NCBI RefSeq assembly: GCF_900142655.1
Contig: NZ_FRBQ01000001.1
Span: 1,412,885-1,476,884, forward strand
Length of the DNA stretch: 64,000 bases
Direction of reading: 5' to 3'
Source of the DNA: Phytopseudomonas punonensis
GTDB lineage: Bacteria; Pseudomonadota; Gammaproteobacteria; Pseudomonadales; Pseudomonadaceae
How positions within the stretch are numbered: position 1 is the stretch's first letter; each line of letters starts with the position of its first letter. The notes under the pieces were generated by a model. It saw only the letters and a program-made list of their open reading frames with translations. It made no database searches and was not told where the DNA came from. The position numbers and the translations under genes are program-made. Positions 38,118 through 49,377 of the stretch are shown piece by piece.

Positions 38118-39692
38118 TCAGGTGCGAAAGTGCACCACCAGCCCTTGCAGCTCGTTGCCCAGGCGCGCCAGCTCGATGCTCGACGAGGCGATCTCGCTGC
38201 CTGCGGTGGCCGACTGATCGGTGGTTTCCCGCACGTGCAGCACGCGGTGGTTGATTTCCGAGACTACCGCGCTCTGCTCTTCGGCGGCGCTGGCGATCAT
38301 CAGGCTCATCTGCTGGATTTGCGAAACCTGGCGAGTGATGGCGCTCAGGGCGTCGCCGGTGTTGCGTACGCCGACGACGGTCGACTGGGTCTGCTCGACG
38401 CTGGTCTGCATGATGCGGCTGCTCTCGTCGGCAATCTGCCGCAGGCCGGTGATCAGCTGTTCGATTTCCTCCGAGGATTGCTGCGTGCGTTGCGCCAGGC
38501 TGCGTACCTCGTCGGCGACCACTGCAAAGCCGCGGCCGGCTTCACCCGCGCGCGCTGCTTCGATCGCTGCATTAAGCGCCAGAAGGTTGGTCTGCCCGGC
38601 CACGGCTTTGATCACGCCGAGCACGCTGCCGATGCGCTCGATTTCCTTGTGCAGGCGGTTCATGGATTCGGCAGACAGCTGCACATCGCTGGCCAGCGCC
38701 TCGATCTGGCCGATGGCCTCACCGGAAATGGCAGACGCGCCGCTCGCCTCGCTATCGGCCTGGCGTGCGGCGTTGGCCGCCTCCTCGGAGCTGCGAGCGA
38801 CCTTCTGTACGATCAGGGTCATGTCGCTGATGGCCGTGGCGACTCGGTCGGTATCGGTCTTCTGGCTCTCCGCGCCGGCCTGGGTCTGGGTGGTGATGGC
38901 GGCCAGTTGGCTGGCGGATGAGGCCAGTTGCGAAGAGCTGCTGCCGATCTGGTTGATCACGCCGCGCAGGCGCCCGCTCATGTTACCGATGGCCCGTAGC
39001 AGTTGGCCCAACTCATCGCGCCGCTCGCTGTGCAGCTCCACTGTCAGGTCACCCTGGGCGATGCGCTCGGCGGTGTGCAGCGTTTGCTGCAGCGGCACGA
39101 TGATCTGCCGGGCGATGACCCAGGCAATCAGCGCGCCGAGCAGCAGGGCGATGATGGCGACCGCCCAGAGTATCGACACCACGGTGCCGACGCTGACGGC
39201 CGAGCGCTCTTCTTCTTTCTTGTAGAGCACGTTGATGCTGTCTTGCAGCTCGGAAAGCCGTTCATTGGCCTGGATGATCGCGCCCGTGTTCGATGGAGTG
39301 ACCGCCTGTGCGGCTTTGCGGGCATCGCTATAGGCGGCGAGGTCGGTGCTGAGACCTTGCAGGATCTGCCGGTCTTCGGCTGGCCACTCGCCGTTTTCGA
39401 GGTCCTCACTGATCTGCGCGAGCGCAGCTTTGAGTGCTTGCAGATGAGTTTCGTGAGCTGTCAGCTCAGTTGGGTCGCTGCTCAGGGTGTATTTGAAGTT
39501 GGCTTCGCGGGCGAACACGGTTTCATCGAATACGCCGCCCAACTGGTTGATCCGCGCGAACGAAGCCTGGTCATTGCGCAGCCCCTGCAGTCCGGTAGCG
39601 GCAAGCAGCATGGCCAGCGCCAGTAACAGGCCGAAGCCGAGCCCGAGCTTGCGGGTGACGGTTAGATTTTCCAGCGAGAACCGATAAGACAT
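38118..39692 (-). CDS. Methyl-accepting chemotaxis protein
   Basis: A 524-residue transmembrane chemoreceptor. The start [17 protein letters not shown] has AAGGA upstream. Membrane helices at about 14-34 and 180-205 bracket a helical periplasmic sensor (35-180) that resembles a four-helix bundle. A HAMP domain (about 205-257) leads into the signalling domain. Its hairpin tip is recognisable in [20 protein letters not shown], the CheA/CheW contact region. The ligand is unknown, and no other chemotaxis gene is nearby. Confidence 0.93.
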   Translation of the reverse strand: MSYRFSLENLTVTRKLGLGFGLLLALAMLLAATGLQGLRNDQASFARINQLGGVFDETVFAREANFKYTLSSDPTELTAHETHLQALKAALAQISEDLENGEWPAEDRQILQGLSTDLAAYSDARKAAQAVTPSNTGAIIQANERLSELQDSINVLYKKEEERSAVSVGTVVSILWAVAIIALLLGALIAWVIARQIIVPLQQTLHTAERIAQGDLTVELHSERRDELGQLLRAIGNMSGRLRGVINQIGSSSSQLASSASQLAAITTQTQAGAESQKTDTDRVATAISDMTLIVQKVARSSEEAANAARQADSEASGASAISGEAIGQIEALASDVQLSAESMNRLHKEIERIGSVLGVIKAVAGQTNLLALNAAIEAARAGEAGRGFAVVADEVRSLAQRTQQSSEEIEQLITGLRQIADESSRIMQTSVEQTQSTVVGVRNTGDALSAITRQVSQIQQMSLMIASAAEEQSAVVSEINHRVLHVRETTDQSATAGSEIASSSIELARLGNELQGLVVHFRT

Positions 39693-39812
39693 GAACAATC
39701 CTTGTCGAGCCACAGCGCGCCATCTCCAGGCAGATGCATGACGTACGCGGGGCTGAATCCATGATTGCGCAATCGTATCGCCAGCACTGGCGCTTAGGAA
39801 TACCCAGAAACG

Positions 39813-39838
39813 ACAAAGCCCCAGGGCTGGGGCTTTGT
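39813..39838. terminator. Terminator after the NCS1 permease gene
   Basis: Near-perfect stem GACAAAGCCCCAG / CTGGGGCTTTGTC with almost no loop. It is placed just after the permease stop on the minus strand; a distinct T-run is short. Confidence 0.72.
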
Positions 39839-39849
39839 CATGTAGTGGC

Positions 39850-41244
39850 TCAGGCTCGCGAGAGGGTCGAGATCTGCTGGCGCCTGTACAGCGTATCTCT
39901 GCTCGACAGCAGCAGGTACAGCGGCAGGGTGACGACGATCGCCACCAGCCAGGACAGGTCGGCACCGTCGAGCTTGCTCGCCATCGGCCCGGTGTAGATC
40001 GGCGTGACCGCGAACGGCAGTTGGACCAGGATGCCGATGGCGTAGGCGCTCACCGCATTCGGGTTGAAGCGCCCGTAGATGCCACCTGAGGCGTCGAACA
40101 GCGAGGGGATGTGGTAGCGCTGCTTTTGCACCAGGTAGAAGTCGGCGAGGTTGATCACTGCCCAGGGCACCAGCACGATCATCATCGCCAGAATCAACTG
40201 CATGAACCGCGAGATGAAGTCTGCAGGCGCACTGACCGCGACCACGCAGCAGGCCACCAGCAGGATCGCCGAGAGCGCCACCCGGGCCTGGCGGCTCGGT
40301 GCCCAGTCGGCGGCGAAGGTCTGCACCGAGGTGATCAGCGCCAGCACCGCGCCGTACAGGTTCAGGGCGTTGTGGCTGATGATGCTGAGGATGAACAACA
40401 CCATCAGCACCGGGCCAAACACGCCGGTGCTTTGCTTCACGGCTTCCATGGTGTCGGTCTCGGCGCTTACCGACAGCGCAACCAGGGTGCCGAAAATGAA
40501 GCACAGCGAGGTGCCCAGCACGGCGCCGCAATAGGTGGCGATAAAGGGTTTCCAGATGCCTACGTTGCGCGGCAGGTAGCGCGAATAGTCAGAGGTGTAG
40601 GGCGCAAAAGAGATCTGCCAGATAGCGCCCAGCGAAGCCATCGCCAACCAGCCGGCGAGGTTGAAGCCACCGCGGCTGGCGAAGTCCGCTGGCAGGCCGT
40701 TGGCGAATAGCGCGATAAAGCCGGCGAGCAGGCCGATGCCCATCACCCAGGTGCCGATGCGGTTGAGGGTGTGGATAAAGTTGTAGCCGAGGATGCCGAT
40801 CAGCGTGGCGGCGCAGGCGCCGATCAATACGGCGGCGGGCAGCGGTAAATTCGGCGCCACGCTGTGGATGGATTTGCCGGCCAGCACGCAGTTGGAAATG
40901 AAGAAGCCGATGTACAGCACGGCGGCGATCACCACCACTAGCAAGGCGCCGTAACGGCCGAACTGGCCGCGGCTCTGCAGCATTTGCGGCAAGCCCATTT
41001 GTGGGCCTTGTGCCGACGCCAGGCCAAGCACGATGCCGCCGAGCAGATGGCCGACGAGAATGGCGCAGATCGCCCAGCCAAGGTTGAGGTGGAACACCTG
41101 CACCGCCATGGCGCCGGTGACGATGGGTAGCGGCGCGATGTTGGTGCTGAACCACAGGGTGAACAAGTCACGGACGCGGCCGTGACGGTCGGCATCGGCA
41201 ACCTGGCCGACACTGTTGCTTTCAACGAGCTCTTGCTGAGACAT
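39850..41244 (-). CDS. NCS1-family purine/pyrimidine-type permease
   Basis: A 464-residue nucleobase:cation symporter-1 protein with about 12 membrane segments. The start [10 protein letters not shown] has CAGGAGAACC upstream. Family features: [19 protein letters not shown] near the N-terminus, [16 protein letters not shown] (about 215-230), [17 protein letters not shown] and the late [20 protein letters not shown]. The closest type is the CodB-like cytosine/hydantoin group. It precedes the catabolic island by 270 bases, and no GntR-type palindrome lies in front of it, so it may import the island's substrate or be unrelated. Confidence 0.88.
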   Translation of the reverse strand: MSQQELVESNSVGQVADADRHGRVRDLFTLWFSTNIAPLPIVTGAMAVQVFHLNLGWAICAILVGHLLGGIVLGLASAQGPQMGLPQMLQSRGQFGRYGALLVVVIAAVLYIGFFISNCVLAGKSIHSVAPNLPLPAAVLIGACAATLIGILGYNFIHTLNRIGTWVMGIGLLAGFIALFANGLPADFASRGGFNLAGWLAMASLGAIWQISFAPYTSDYSRYLPRNVGIWKPFIATYCGAVLGTSLCFIFGTLVALSVSAETDTMEAVKQSTGVFGPVLMVLFILSIISHNALNLYGAVLALITSVQTFAADWAPSRQARVALSAILLVACCVVAVSAPADFISRFMQLILAMMIVLVPWAVINLADFYLVQKQRYHIPSLFDASGGIYGRFNPNAVSAYAIGILVQLPFAVTPIYTGPMASKLDGADLSWLVAIVVTLPLYLLLSSRDTLYRRQQISTLSRA

Positions 41245-41475
41245 GGACGGTTCTCCTGCGCAAAGTGGCGACGGCATGCAGCACCGCGTGAGCGGGCAGA
41301 CCGTTGGGTGTAGATGCGTGGGGGTGGCTGAGCGAGTCAGCTGCGCCTGTTGTGGGAGAACTTGCAGGCGGCGGAGAACGGGCATGGGCGGAGCAGAAGG
41401 GCTGTGCGGAACACCATGGGAAAACCTACTTCTTGTCTTTATTCGGATAGGGTTTTGCGTATCGCCAGGTTGGCG

Positions 41476-41507
41476 AAAACCGCTGCCCGGCGTGGCCGGC
41501 GCAGCGG
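41476..41507 (-). terminator. Terminator of the monooxygenase gene
   Basis: On the minus strand, a long GC stem CCGCTGC / GCAGCGG (41480-41507) with an inner GCCGG/CCGGC pair is followed by TTTTCG, right after the gene's stop. Confidence 0.78.
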
Positions 41508-41516
41508 TGACGGGGC

Positions 41517-42560
41517 TCAGCGGAAGGCTGGCACCACGTGCTGGATGAACAGCTCCAGAGACTTTTTCTTCTCGGCGTAGGGTAGGCTGTTGTCGGCCCA
41601 GAAGCTGAATTCGTCGACGCCCAGTTCTTGGTAGTGACGAATGCGCGCGATGATTTCCTCAGGCGTGCCAATCATGGTGTTCTTGCGGATGTTCTCCAGC
41701 TCGAATTCCGGGCGCTCTTTGAATTTCTCTTCGGGGCTCGGGTCCAGCAGGCCGTCGACCGGGGTGGTCTTGTTGCCGAACCAGGCATCGAAGGTGCGGT
41801 AGAAGCGTGAGATCGCCGCGGCGCCGACCTTCCAGCCTTCCGGGTCGTCGGCCAGGTGCACGTGGGTGTGGCGCAGCACCATCAATTGCGGGCGCGGCAC
41901 GTCCGGGTTGTTGGCCAGGGCGGCGTTGAACTTGTTGTTCAGGTCGACCACTTCCTCGTCGCCCTTCATCAGCGGTGTGACCATCACGTTGCAGCCGTTG
42001 GCCACCGCGAAGTTGTGCGAGTCCGGGTCGCGGGCGGCGATCCACATCGGTGGCAGCGGTTGCTGCAGCGGCTTGGGCGACGAGGTGCTGGTGGGAAATT
42101 TCCAGATCTCGCCGTCGTGGGCGTAATCGCCTTTCCACAGGGCTTTGACCACCGGCACCATCTCACGAAGGTACTTGCCGCCATCACTGGCGGGCATGCC
42201 ACCAGCCATGCGGTCGAATTCGTACTGGTAGGCACCACGGGCCAGACCGACTTCCATGCGCCCGTTACTGATCACGTCGAGCAGGGCGCATTCACCGGCT
42301 ACGCGGATCGGGTTCCAGAACGGCGCGATGATGGTGCCGGCGCCAAGGCGAATGGTGTTGGTACGGGCCGCCAGGTAGGCCAGGATCGGCATCGGGCTTG
42401 GCGAGATGGTGTATTCCATGGCGTGGTGTTCGCCGACCCACACGGTGCTGAAGCCGCCGGCTTCGGCCAGCAGGGTGAGCTCGGTCAGCTGATCGAAGAG
42501 CTCGCGGTGGCCGACTTCCTGGTCGTAGCGTTCCATGTGGACGAACAAAGAGAATTTCAT
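41517..42560 (-). CDS. tgnA: LLM-class flavin-dependent monooxygenase, TgnA-like
   Basis: A 347-residue bacterial-luciferase-like monooxygenase using reduced FMN and O2, likely opening an N-heterocyclic ring. In Acinetobacter baylyi, TgnA with the reductase TgnB cleaves trigonelline. Family blocks: MKFSLFVHMERYD, GGFSTVWVGEHHAMEYT (about 36-52), TIRLGAGTIIAPFWNPIRVA (about 70-89) and VGLARGAYQYEFDRM. It has AGGAAAGCGAC before its ATG. It stands alone, with a perfect palindrome TATGGTATACCATA 84 bases upstream and its own terminator. The substrate is inferred only from the surrounding gene set; RutA-type uracil cleavage is less likely because RutB/RutC partners are missing. Confidence 0.75.
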   Translation of the reverse strand: MKFSLFVHMERYDQEVGHRELFDQLTELTLLAEAGGFSTVWVGEHHAMEYTISPSPMPILAYLAARTNTIRLGAGTIIAPFWNPIRVAGECALLDVISNGRMEVGLARGAYQYEFDRMAGGMPASDGGKYLREMVPVVKALWKGDYAHDGEIWKFPTSTSSPKPLQQPLPPMWIAARDPDSHNFAVANGCNVMVTPLMKGDEEVVDLNNKFNAALANNPDVPRPQLMVLRHTHVHLADDPEGWKVGAAAISRFYRTFDAWFGNKTTPVDGLLDPSPEEKFKERPEFELENIRKNTMIGTPEEIIARIRHYQELGVDEFSFWADNSLPYAEKKKSLELFIQHVVPAFR

Positions 42561-42643
42561 GTCGCTTTCCTCGATTTTTGTAAGGCCCGAGGCGCGAGGC
42601 GCTGTCAGGACTGGCCGCACGCAGGATCATGTGGCTCATGGTC

Positions 42644-42657
42644 TATGGTATACCATA
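42644..42657. promoter_or_regulatory. GntR-type operator before the monooxygenase gene
   Basis: TATGGTATACCATA is a perfect 14-base palindrome. Immediately upstream on the minus strand is AT-rich sequence that could hold a -10 element (TATATT), so repressor binding would block the promoter. Three variants lie at 48129, 49336 and 58980. Confidence 0.8.
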
Positions 42658-42705
42658 ATATAAAATACTTTGGCGAGTACCCGAGACCCCTCTTGTCAAA
42701 AAGCG

Positions 42706-43716
42706 TCAGTCCTTGGCGGCCTGCCAGGCATACCAGCGCTCGGCGATGCGCTCGCCATTGATGCTCCAGTATTTGAAGTCGAGGGTGATCTGCCCGGCTT
42801 TGTGGGCGCCCGGCTGGTTTTCCGCGAGCTTGGGGTCGACCAGCGCCGAGGCGCCGAGGTTGACCGGCGCGTAACCGGTCAGTGAGGAGAAGTCCGCCTG
42901 TGGTTTGGGGCTGGTGGCGTAGGCGATGAAGGCACGCGCGCCTTCGACATTTGGGGCGCCACGGGGGATGACCAGGAAATCACCGGTCACCAGGTTCTGC
43001 TGCCAGCTGATGCCCACTGGGGCGCCCCCATCACGCAGGGCGTTGACCCGGCCATTCCAGAACATGCCCAGGCCAGCCGCGCCGCTCGACAGCAATTGCT
43101 GGGACTCGTCGCCACTGCCCCACCAGGCAATGTCGCCCTTGATGCTGTCGAGCTTCTTGAAGGCGCGATCCAGATCCAGCGGATACAGCTGCGCCGGGTT
43201 CACGCCATCGGCGAGCAGGGCAATTTCCAGTACGCCGGGGCTTGGCCATTTGTAAAGCGCGCGCTTGCCCGGAAAGGTGCGGGTATCGAACAGCGCCGCC
43301 CAGTCCTGCGGCACGTTGCCGAGCACTTTGGTGTTGTAGCCGAGGATGAACGAGAAATAGAACGAGCCGGCGCCGTAGATGGTGACGAAGCGCGGGTCGA
43401 TGGTGCGTTTGGCGATCTGCTTGAAATCCAGTGGCTCGAGCAGGCCTTCACGGCCGGCGCGCAAGGCGAAGTCCGCCTCTACGTCGACCACGTCCCAGGT
43501 GACCTTGCCGCTTTCCACCATGGCCTTGAAGGCCGCGTAATCGGTGGGCCCGGCCTGCTCGACACGAATGCCGGTCTGCTGGGTGAAGGGCTCGCTCCAG
43601 GCGCGGGTCTGCGCGGCCTGGGTGCTGCCGCCCCAGCTGACGAAGGTGAGGCTCTGCTCGGCGTGAGCGGTGGACAACAGCTGCAGCCCCAGCAGCATGG
43701 CCAGCAATGTACGCAT
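42706..43716 (-). CDS. ABC transporter substrate-binding protein (PotD/family 1 type), paralog A
   Basis: 336 residues; signal peptide at 1-19 (LLSTAHA). The mature protein begins LTFVSWGGSTQAAQTRAWSE. It is closely similar along its length to the other binding protein of the island: both have VESGKVTWDVVDVEADFALR-type text, the LYKWPSPGVLE block and PLDLDRAFKKLD. It is separated from the ATPase gene by 327 bases that hold a repeat, so it is probably a separate transcript, and it ends 50 bases before the operator of the monooxygenase gene. The family takes polyamines, but related proteins bind other small cations. Confidence 0.86.
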   Translation of the reverse strand: MRTLLAMLLGLQLLSTAHAEQSLTFVSWGGSTQAAQTRAWSEPFTQQTGIRVEQAGPTDYAAFKAMVESGKVTWDVVDVEADFALRAGREGLLEPLDFKQIAKRTIDPRFVTIYGAGSFYFSFILGYNTKVLGNVPQDWAALFDTRTFPGKRALYKWPSPGVLEIALLADGVNPAQLYPLDLDRAFKKLDSIKGDIAWWGSGDESQQLLSSGAAGLGMFWNGRVNALRDGGAPVGISWQQNLVTGDFLVIPRGAPNVEGARAFIAYATSPKPQADFSSLTGYAPVNLGASALVDPKLAENQPGAHKAGQITLDFKYWSINGERIAERWYAWQAAKD

Positions 43717-43947
43717 GGAAATCCCTCCCGAACGATAAAGAAACCCTGGCTACCGACCTGGCGAACGCGCCGCGATCACGCACCGTACTGGCACATTGCA
43801 AGATGCGCTCCAGATTGCCCGAGGCGCTGCGGTGCCCGGCGGCGATGTTAGCCGCTGGGCGCGCTGGTTTTGTGTGGGAAAAGCAGTACCACTTGTTCGG
43901 AGTAGGTGTAACGATTTATGCGGCGGGATCGAGCTCTGCTATCGACT

Positions 43948-44012
43948 GTGGGAGCGGGCCATGCCCGCGAAAAAATCACAGGCATGGACTAGGCGCCCCC
44001 GCCCGCTCCCAC
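43948..44012. repeat. Palindromic repeat, GTGGGAGCGGGCC type
   Basis: Arms GTGGGAGCGGGCCATGCCCG and GCCCGCTCCCAC frame an inner ATGCCCGCG / GGCATGG pair. A related copy is at 53773-53818. It fills most of the 327-base gap between the binding-protein and ATPase genes; the rest of that gap shows nothing recognisable. Confidence 0.75.
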
Positions 44013-44043
44013 AGGCGTAGATTTCCTCTCAGTGCACAACCAT

Positions 44044-45192
<1,149 letters not shown>

Positions 45193-45209
45193 GGGATTCT
45201 CCTCGGCGC

Positions 45210-46019
45210 TCAGCCTTTGGCTTCGGCGCGCCGGCGTGCAATGGCGGCGATGATCATGACCAGCAGGGAAAGACCGATCAGCAACGTCGAGGCGACGGCG
45301 ATCACGGGAGTGAGATCCTGGCGCAGCGTCGTCCACATCTTCACCGGCAGTGTCTGCAGGCCGGGGCTGGCCATCATCACGCTGAGCACCACCTCGTCCC
45401 AGGAAACCAGGAAGGCGAACAATCCACCCGATACCAGGCCCGGGCGAATGGCCGGGAAGGTCACCTTGACGATGGCCTGCAGGCGCGTGGCGCCGCAGAT
45501 CACCGCGGCATCCTCGATGGACTGATCGAACAGCTTCAGCGAGTTGATGATCGAGATGATGGTGAACGGCAGTGCGACGATCACGTGGCTGACCACGAAG
45601 GCGAACAGCGTGCCGGTGTAGCCGAGCTTGAGAAATAGCGCGTACACCGCCACGGCGATGATCACCAGCGGCACGATCATCGGCAGGGTGAACAGCGCGA
45701 ACAGCAGCTCGCGGCCTGGGAATTTGCCCCGCACCAGGGCGAAAGCGCTGGGCAGGCCGATGGCCAGGGCGCACACGGTCGTCAGCATGGCCACCTTGAG
45801 GCTGACCAGGGCTGAGTCCATCCACTGTTCGTTGGAGAAGAACTGCCCGTACCACTTGAACGTCCAGCCCGGTGGCGGAAACACTAGCCACTGCGAAGAG
45901 CCGAACGACAGCAGCACGATGAACAGGATCGGCAGCAGCAGGAATACGGCGATCAGCGCGGTGGTCGCGGTCAGGCCGTAGCGCAGGCCACGACCCATGG
46001 CATTGGGTGACAGCAGCAT
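45210..46019 (-). CDS. ABC transporter permease (PotC-like)
   Basis: 269 residues with six membrane segments; the start is MLLSPNAMGRGLRYGL. The cytoplasmic EAA loop that contacts the ATPase is DAAVICGATRLQAIVKVTFP (about 170-189). It is 6 bases after the partner permease and 17 bases before the ATPase gene, so one operon is clear. It forms a heterodimeric channel with the next upstream permease. Confidence 0.93.
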   Translation of the reverse strand: MLLSPNAMGRGLRYGLTATTALIAVFLLLPILFIVLLSFGSSQWLVFPPPGWTFKWYGQFFSNEQWMDSALVSLKVAMLTTVCALAIGLPSAFALVRGKFPGRELLFALFTLPMIVPLVIIAVAVYALFLKLGYTGTLFAFVVSHVIVALPFTIISIINSLKLFDQSIEDAAVICGATRLQAIVKVTFPAIRPGLVSGGLFAFLVSWDEVVLSVMMASPGLQTLPVKMWTTLRQDLTPVIAVASTLLIGLSLLVMIIAAIARRRAEAKG

Positions 46020-46025
46020 GGCGGC

Positions 46026-46934
46026 TTACCTCGCAGTGCTGGAAGCTACCGGCGATTCCGGTTGCAGCTTCAGGTAGACGTAGAACAGCACCAGCGTGAT
46101 GAGGATCAGCAAGGCTGCGGCCGCGCTGGCAATGCCCCAGTTGAGGAACGACTGCACCTGCTGGATGATGAATTCGGGCAGCATCATGTTCTGCGCGCCG
46201 CCCAGCAGCGCCGGGGTCACGTAGTAACCGAGGGACATCACGAAGACCATCAGGCCGCCGGAGAAGATGCCCGGCCGGCACAGCGGAATGAACACCTTAA
46301 AGAAGTTGCGCCACGGGCTGGCGCCGCAGATCGAACCAGCCTGCAGCACCATCGGGTCGATAGCGCTCATGGTCGCCTGCAGCGGCAGCACGATGAACGG
46401 GATCATGATGTAGCTCATGCCGATCACCACACCAGTCAGGTTATGCACCATCTCCAGCGGCTGATCGATGATGCCCATACCCATCAGGAACTTATTGACC
46501 ACCCCCGAGGACTGCAGCAACACCAGCCACGAATAGGTGCGTGCCAGCAGGCTGGTCCACATCGACAGCAGCACGATGTTCAGCAGCCAGCGGCCCCAGC
46601 CGCTGGGCATCAGGGTGATCGCCCAGGCTAGGGGGAAACCCAACAGCAGGCTGATCACGGTCACCAGCCCGGCTACTGCGAAGGTGTTGAACAGCACCTT
46701 GGAGTAGGCCGAGTTGGCGAATAATTGGGCGTAGTTGCCCAGGCCTGGTTCCGGCTCCAGCACGCCGCGCAGCAGCAGGCTGACCAGCGGCACCAGGAAG
46801 AACAAACCGAGAAACAGCAGGGCGGGCAGCAGGTACGGGGCACCGCGCCAGCGCGCCGCCCGTTCCGGGTTGCCGTCAGCGTTGCCACGCTGACGGTCTG
46901 CTGCACCGACCTCAGGGGTACGGAGCGCAGTCAT
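46026..46934 (-). CDS. ABC transporter permease (PotB-like)
   Basis: 302 residues. A long polar N-terminus (about 1-32) precedes six membrane segments. The EAA loop is QAGSICGASPWRNFFKVFIP (about 200-219). Start codon is 1 base after the binding-protein stop, giving tight coupling. It partners the PotC-like permease. Confidence 0.93.
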   Translation of the reverse strand: MTALRTPEVGAADRQRGNADGNPERAARWRGAPYLLPALLFLGLFFLVPLVSLLLRGVLEPEPGLGNYAQLFANSAYSKVLFNTFAVAGLVTVISLLLGFPLAWAITLMPSGWGRWLLNIVLLSMWTSLLARTYSWLVLLQSSGVVNKFLMGMGIIDQPLEMVHNLTGVVIGMSYIMIPFIVLPLQATMSAIDPMVLQAGSICGASPWRNFFKVFIPLCRPGIFSGGLMVFVMSLGYYVTPALLGGAQNMMLPEFIIQQVQSFLNWGIASAAAALLILITLVLFYVYLKLQPESPVASSTAR

Positions 46935-46935
46935 T

Positions 46936-47961
46936 TCACTTCACCAGCCATTCGTTCCAGCGGGTGGCGATCTGCGCGCCGTTCTTGGCCCAGTAGGCGT
47001 AGTCCAGGGTGATCTGGTCAGCCTCGTGGGCGGTCGGCAGGTTCTCTGCCAGCACCGAGTCCAGGCGTGCCACGCTGTCCAGGTTCACCGGGGCGTAGGC
47101 GGTCAGGTTGGAGAAGTCGGCCTGGCCTTTGGCGCTGCTGGCGTTGGCCAGAAACTTCATGGCCGCGTCCTTGTTCTTGGCACCTTTGGGGATGACCAGC
47201 ATGTCGGCCATGACCAGGTTCTGTTTCCAGCTCGCCGCTACCGGCGCGCCATCTTCCTGCAGGGCGTGGATGCGACCGTTCCAGAACTGCCCGATGCTCG
47301 CTTCACCAGAGGCCAGCAGTTGCTGCGACTGTGCGCCGCCGCCCCACCAGACGATGTCTTTCTTGATGGTGTCGAGTTTCTTGAAGGCGCGATCCAGATC
47401 CAGCGGGTACAGCTTGTCTTTTTCTACGCCATCAGCCAGCAGGGCCAGTTCCAGCACGCCCGGGCTCGGCCATTTGTACAGGGCGCGTTTGCCGGGGTAG
47501 GTGGCGGTGTCGAACAGCGCGCTCCAGTTCTCTGGCTTCTTGCCGCCGACCGCACCCTCGTTGTAGCCGAGCACGAAGGAAAAGAAGAACGAGCCGACGC
47601 CATGGTCGTTGATGAAGCGTGGGTCGATGCGATCACGTTTGATCACGTTGAAGTCCAGCGGCTCGAGTAGGCCTTCGGCTGCGGCGCGCAGGGCGAAGTC
47701 AGCTTCCACGTCGACCACGTCCCATTGCACGTTGCCGCTCTCGACCATGGCCTTGAGCTTGCCATAGTCGGTCGGGCCGTCCTGCACGACGGTGATTTTG
47801 GTGTCACGGGTGAAGGGGTCGGCCCAGGCGGCCTTCTGCGCATCCTGGGTGGTACCGCCCCAGCTGACGAAGTTGACGGTTTCCGCCGAGGCGGTGGTCG
47901 TGATTGCCGCACTCAGAATGCTCGCGGCGAGCACCGAGGTAACACCTTTGATAAACACCAT
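46936..47961 (-). CDS. ABC transporter substrate-binding protein (PotD/family 1 type), paralog B
   Basis: 341 residues; signal peptide at about 1-26 (ITTTASA). The mature protein begins VNFVSWGGTTQDAQKAAWAD and is clearly homologous to the protein encoded at 42706-43716. It is first in the operon with both permeases and the ATPase. A palindrome-like site TATGGTATTCCA lies about 170 bases upstream. The start at MVFIKGVTSVL is preferred over a TTG 11 codons upstream because AGAGGG lies in front of it. Substrate likely the island's compound (trigonelline or similar), by inference. Confidence 0.9.
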   Translation of the reverse strand: MVFIKGVTSVLAASILSAAITTTASAETVNFVSWGGTTQDAQKAAWADPFTRDTKITVVQDGPTDYGKLKAMVESGNVQWDVVDVEADFALRAAAEGLLEPLDFNVIKRDRIDPRFINDHGVGSFFFSFVLGYNEGAVGGKKPENWSALFDTATYPGKRALYKWPSPGVLELALLADGVEKDKLYPLDLDRAFKKLDTIKKDIVWWGGGAQSQQLLASGEASIGQFWNGRIHALQEDGAPVAASWKQNLVMADMLVIPKGAKNKDAAMKFLANASSAKGQADFSNLTAYAPVNLDSVARLDSVLAENLPTAHEADQITLDYAYWAKNGAQIATRWNEWLVK

Positions 47962-48128
47962 CTCTCTTGCCCTCTTTGTTGTGTTTGTGCGCAAGCGAGC
48001 GTTTGCCCGCTTAACCGGAGCAGTGATCCAGTGGATCGTTAATGGTGGCCACTATCGTGTGTGCATTCCTTGTCGTTATCCCCGTCGGGGCGCACGCGAT
48101 AAACTGACTGGCCTTAGGGATATCATAT

Positions 48129-48140
48129 TATGGTATTCCA
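48129..48140. promoter_or_regulatory. GntR-type operator variant before the ABC operon
   Basis: TATGGTATTCCA keeps the left half of the TATGGTATACCATA palindrome and five of the right-half bases. It lies between the ribB-like stop and the binding-protein gene, about 170 bases before the latter. Confidence 0.6.
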
Positions 48141-48197
48141 AACTTTCCGCAAGCGATTTGCCATACATCTTGGTGGCCGTACATGACCGATCGTCAT

Positions 48198-49304
48198 TCA
48201 CTCGAATGGCACGGTTTCCACCACTTCCAACGCATAGCCGGTCAGACCTGCATACTTGAGCGGCGGGCCGAGGTGGCGCAGCTTGCCGACGCCCAGGTCT
48301 TGCAGAATCTGTGCCCCGGTGCCGACCTCGGAATACACTCGCGGCTGACCTCGGTTGAACGGGCGCTGCGGCTGGGTCAGCTGCGGTACGCGTTCGAGCA
48401 GGGCCTGCGACGATTCATGGTTGGCCAGCACCACAACGACGCCTTTACCGTCTGCGGCGATGCGTTCCAGAGCAGCCCAGAGCGTCCAGCTACGCGGGCC
48501 GGAGTACTCGGCGCCAACCAGATCGCGTAGCGGGTCGATGGCATGCACGCGCACCAGAGTCGGTTCGTCATGACGGATGTCGCCCATTACCATGGCCATG
48601 TGCACGCCCCCGGCTATGCGGTCTTCATAGGTGATCAGACGGAACTCACCATGCACGGTGGGCAGTTCGCGTTCGCCGATCCGCGTGATCGTGTGCTCGG
48701 TGCTCAAGCGGTATTGGATGAGGTCGGCGATGGTGCCGATCTTGATGCCGTGCAGGGCGGCGAAGGCTTCCAGGTCGGGGCGGCGGGCCATGCTGCCGTC
48801 TTCGTTCATCACTTCGACAATCACCGCCGCTGGCGTCAGGTCGGCCAGCCGGGCCAGGTCGCAGCCGGCTTCGGTGTGCCCGGCGCGGGTTAGCACACCG
48901 CCTTCCTTGGCGCGCAGCGGAAAGATGTGGCCCGGTTGTACCAGATCGCTGGGCTTGGCATCAGCGGCCACAGCGGTCAGCACTGTGTGGGCGCGGTCGG
49001 CGGCGGAAATGCCGGTGGTGATGCCGCTGGCGGCTTCGATGGAAACAGTGAAGGCGGTGGAAAATACGCTACCGTTGCTGGGCACCATCTGTTCCAGGCC
49101 TAGGCGTTGGCAGTGCTCGTCGGTCAGGGTCAGGCAAATCAGGCCGCGGGCTTCACGGGCCATGAAATTGATCGCCTGGGGCGTACAGAATTCGGCGGCG
49201 AGCAGCAGGTCGCCCTCGTTCTCGCGGTCTTCGTCGTCTACCAGCAAGACCATCTTGCCCTGGCGAAAGTCATCGATGAGTTCACGGATGGGATGGAAGG
49301 GCAT
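48198..49304 (-). CDS. ribB: 3,4-dihydroxy-2-butanone-4-phosphate synthase with degenerate GTP cyclohydrolase II domain
   Basis: 368 residues. The N-terminal part (about 1-205) is a complete DHBP synthase (RibB), converting ribulose 5-phosphate for riboflavin synthesis: [39 protein letters not shown]. The C-terminal part (about 208-365) is RibA-like, but the zinc-binding Cys cluster and substrate loop are absent: where intact RibA has a Cys-rich segment, here it reads [17 protein letters not shown]. Only the RibB reaction is expected. It is divergent from the DUF1330 gene with a shared operator (49336), so it is probably a second, regulon-specific ribB that boosts FMN supply for the monooxygenase. 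Confidence 0.88.
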   Translation of the reverse strand: MPFHPIRELIDDFRQGKMVLLVDDEDRENEGDLLLAAEFCTPQAINFMAREARGLICLTLTDEHCQRLGLEQMVPSNGSVFSTAFTVSIEAASGITTGISAADRAHTVLTAVAADAKPSDLVQPGHIFPLRAKEGGVLTRAGHTEAGCDLARLADLTPAAVIVEVMNEDGSMARRPDLEAFAALHGIKIGTIADLIQYRLSTEHTITRIGERELPTVHGEFRLITYEDRIAGGVHMAMVMGDIRHDEPTLVRVHAIDPLRDLVGAEYSGPRSWTLWAALERIAADGKGVVVVLANHESSQALLERVPQLTQPQRPFNRGQPRVYSEVGTGAQILQDLGVGKLRHLGPPLKYAGLTGYALEVVETVPFE

Positions 49305-49335
49305 GGCGGTTCTCGCAGGTCGGATTATTTTAAAT

Positions 49336-49349
49336 TATGGTATACCGTA
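49336..49349. promoter_or_regulatory. GntR-type operator between ribB and DUF1330 genes
   Basis: TATGGTATACCGTA, one base away from the perfect palindrome, sits between two divergent genes in AT-rich sequence and can control both. Confidence 0.78.
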
Positions 49350-49377
49350 ATACGAAATCAAATTAAAGGAGGTCAGC

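Noticed and set aside
45193..46281. Long N-terminal extension of the ABC ATPase gene
   Set aside because: The frame runs through both permease genes out of phase; the ATPase fold starts at MSAVIKEQQ and is complete.
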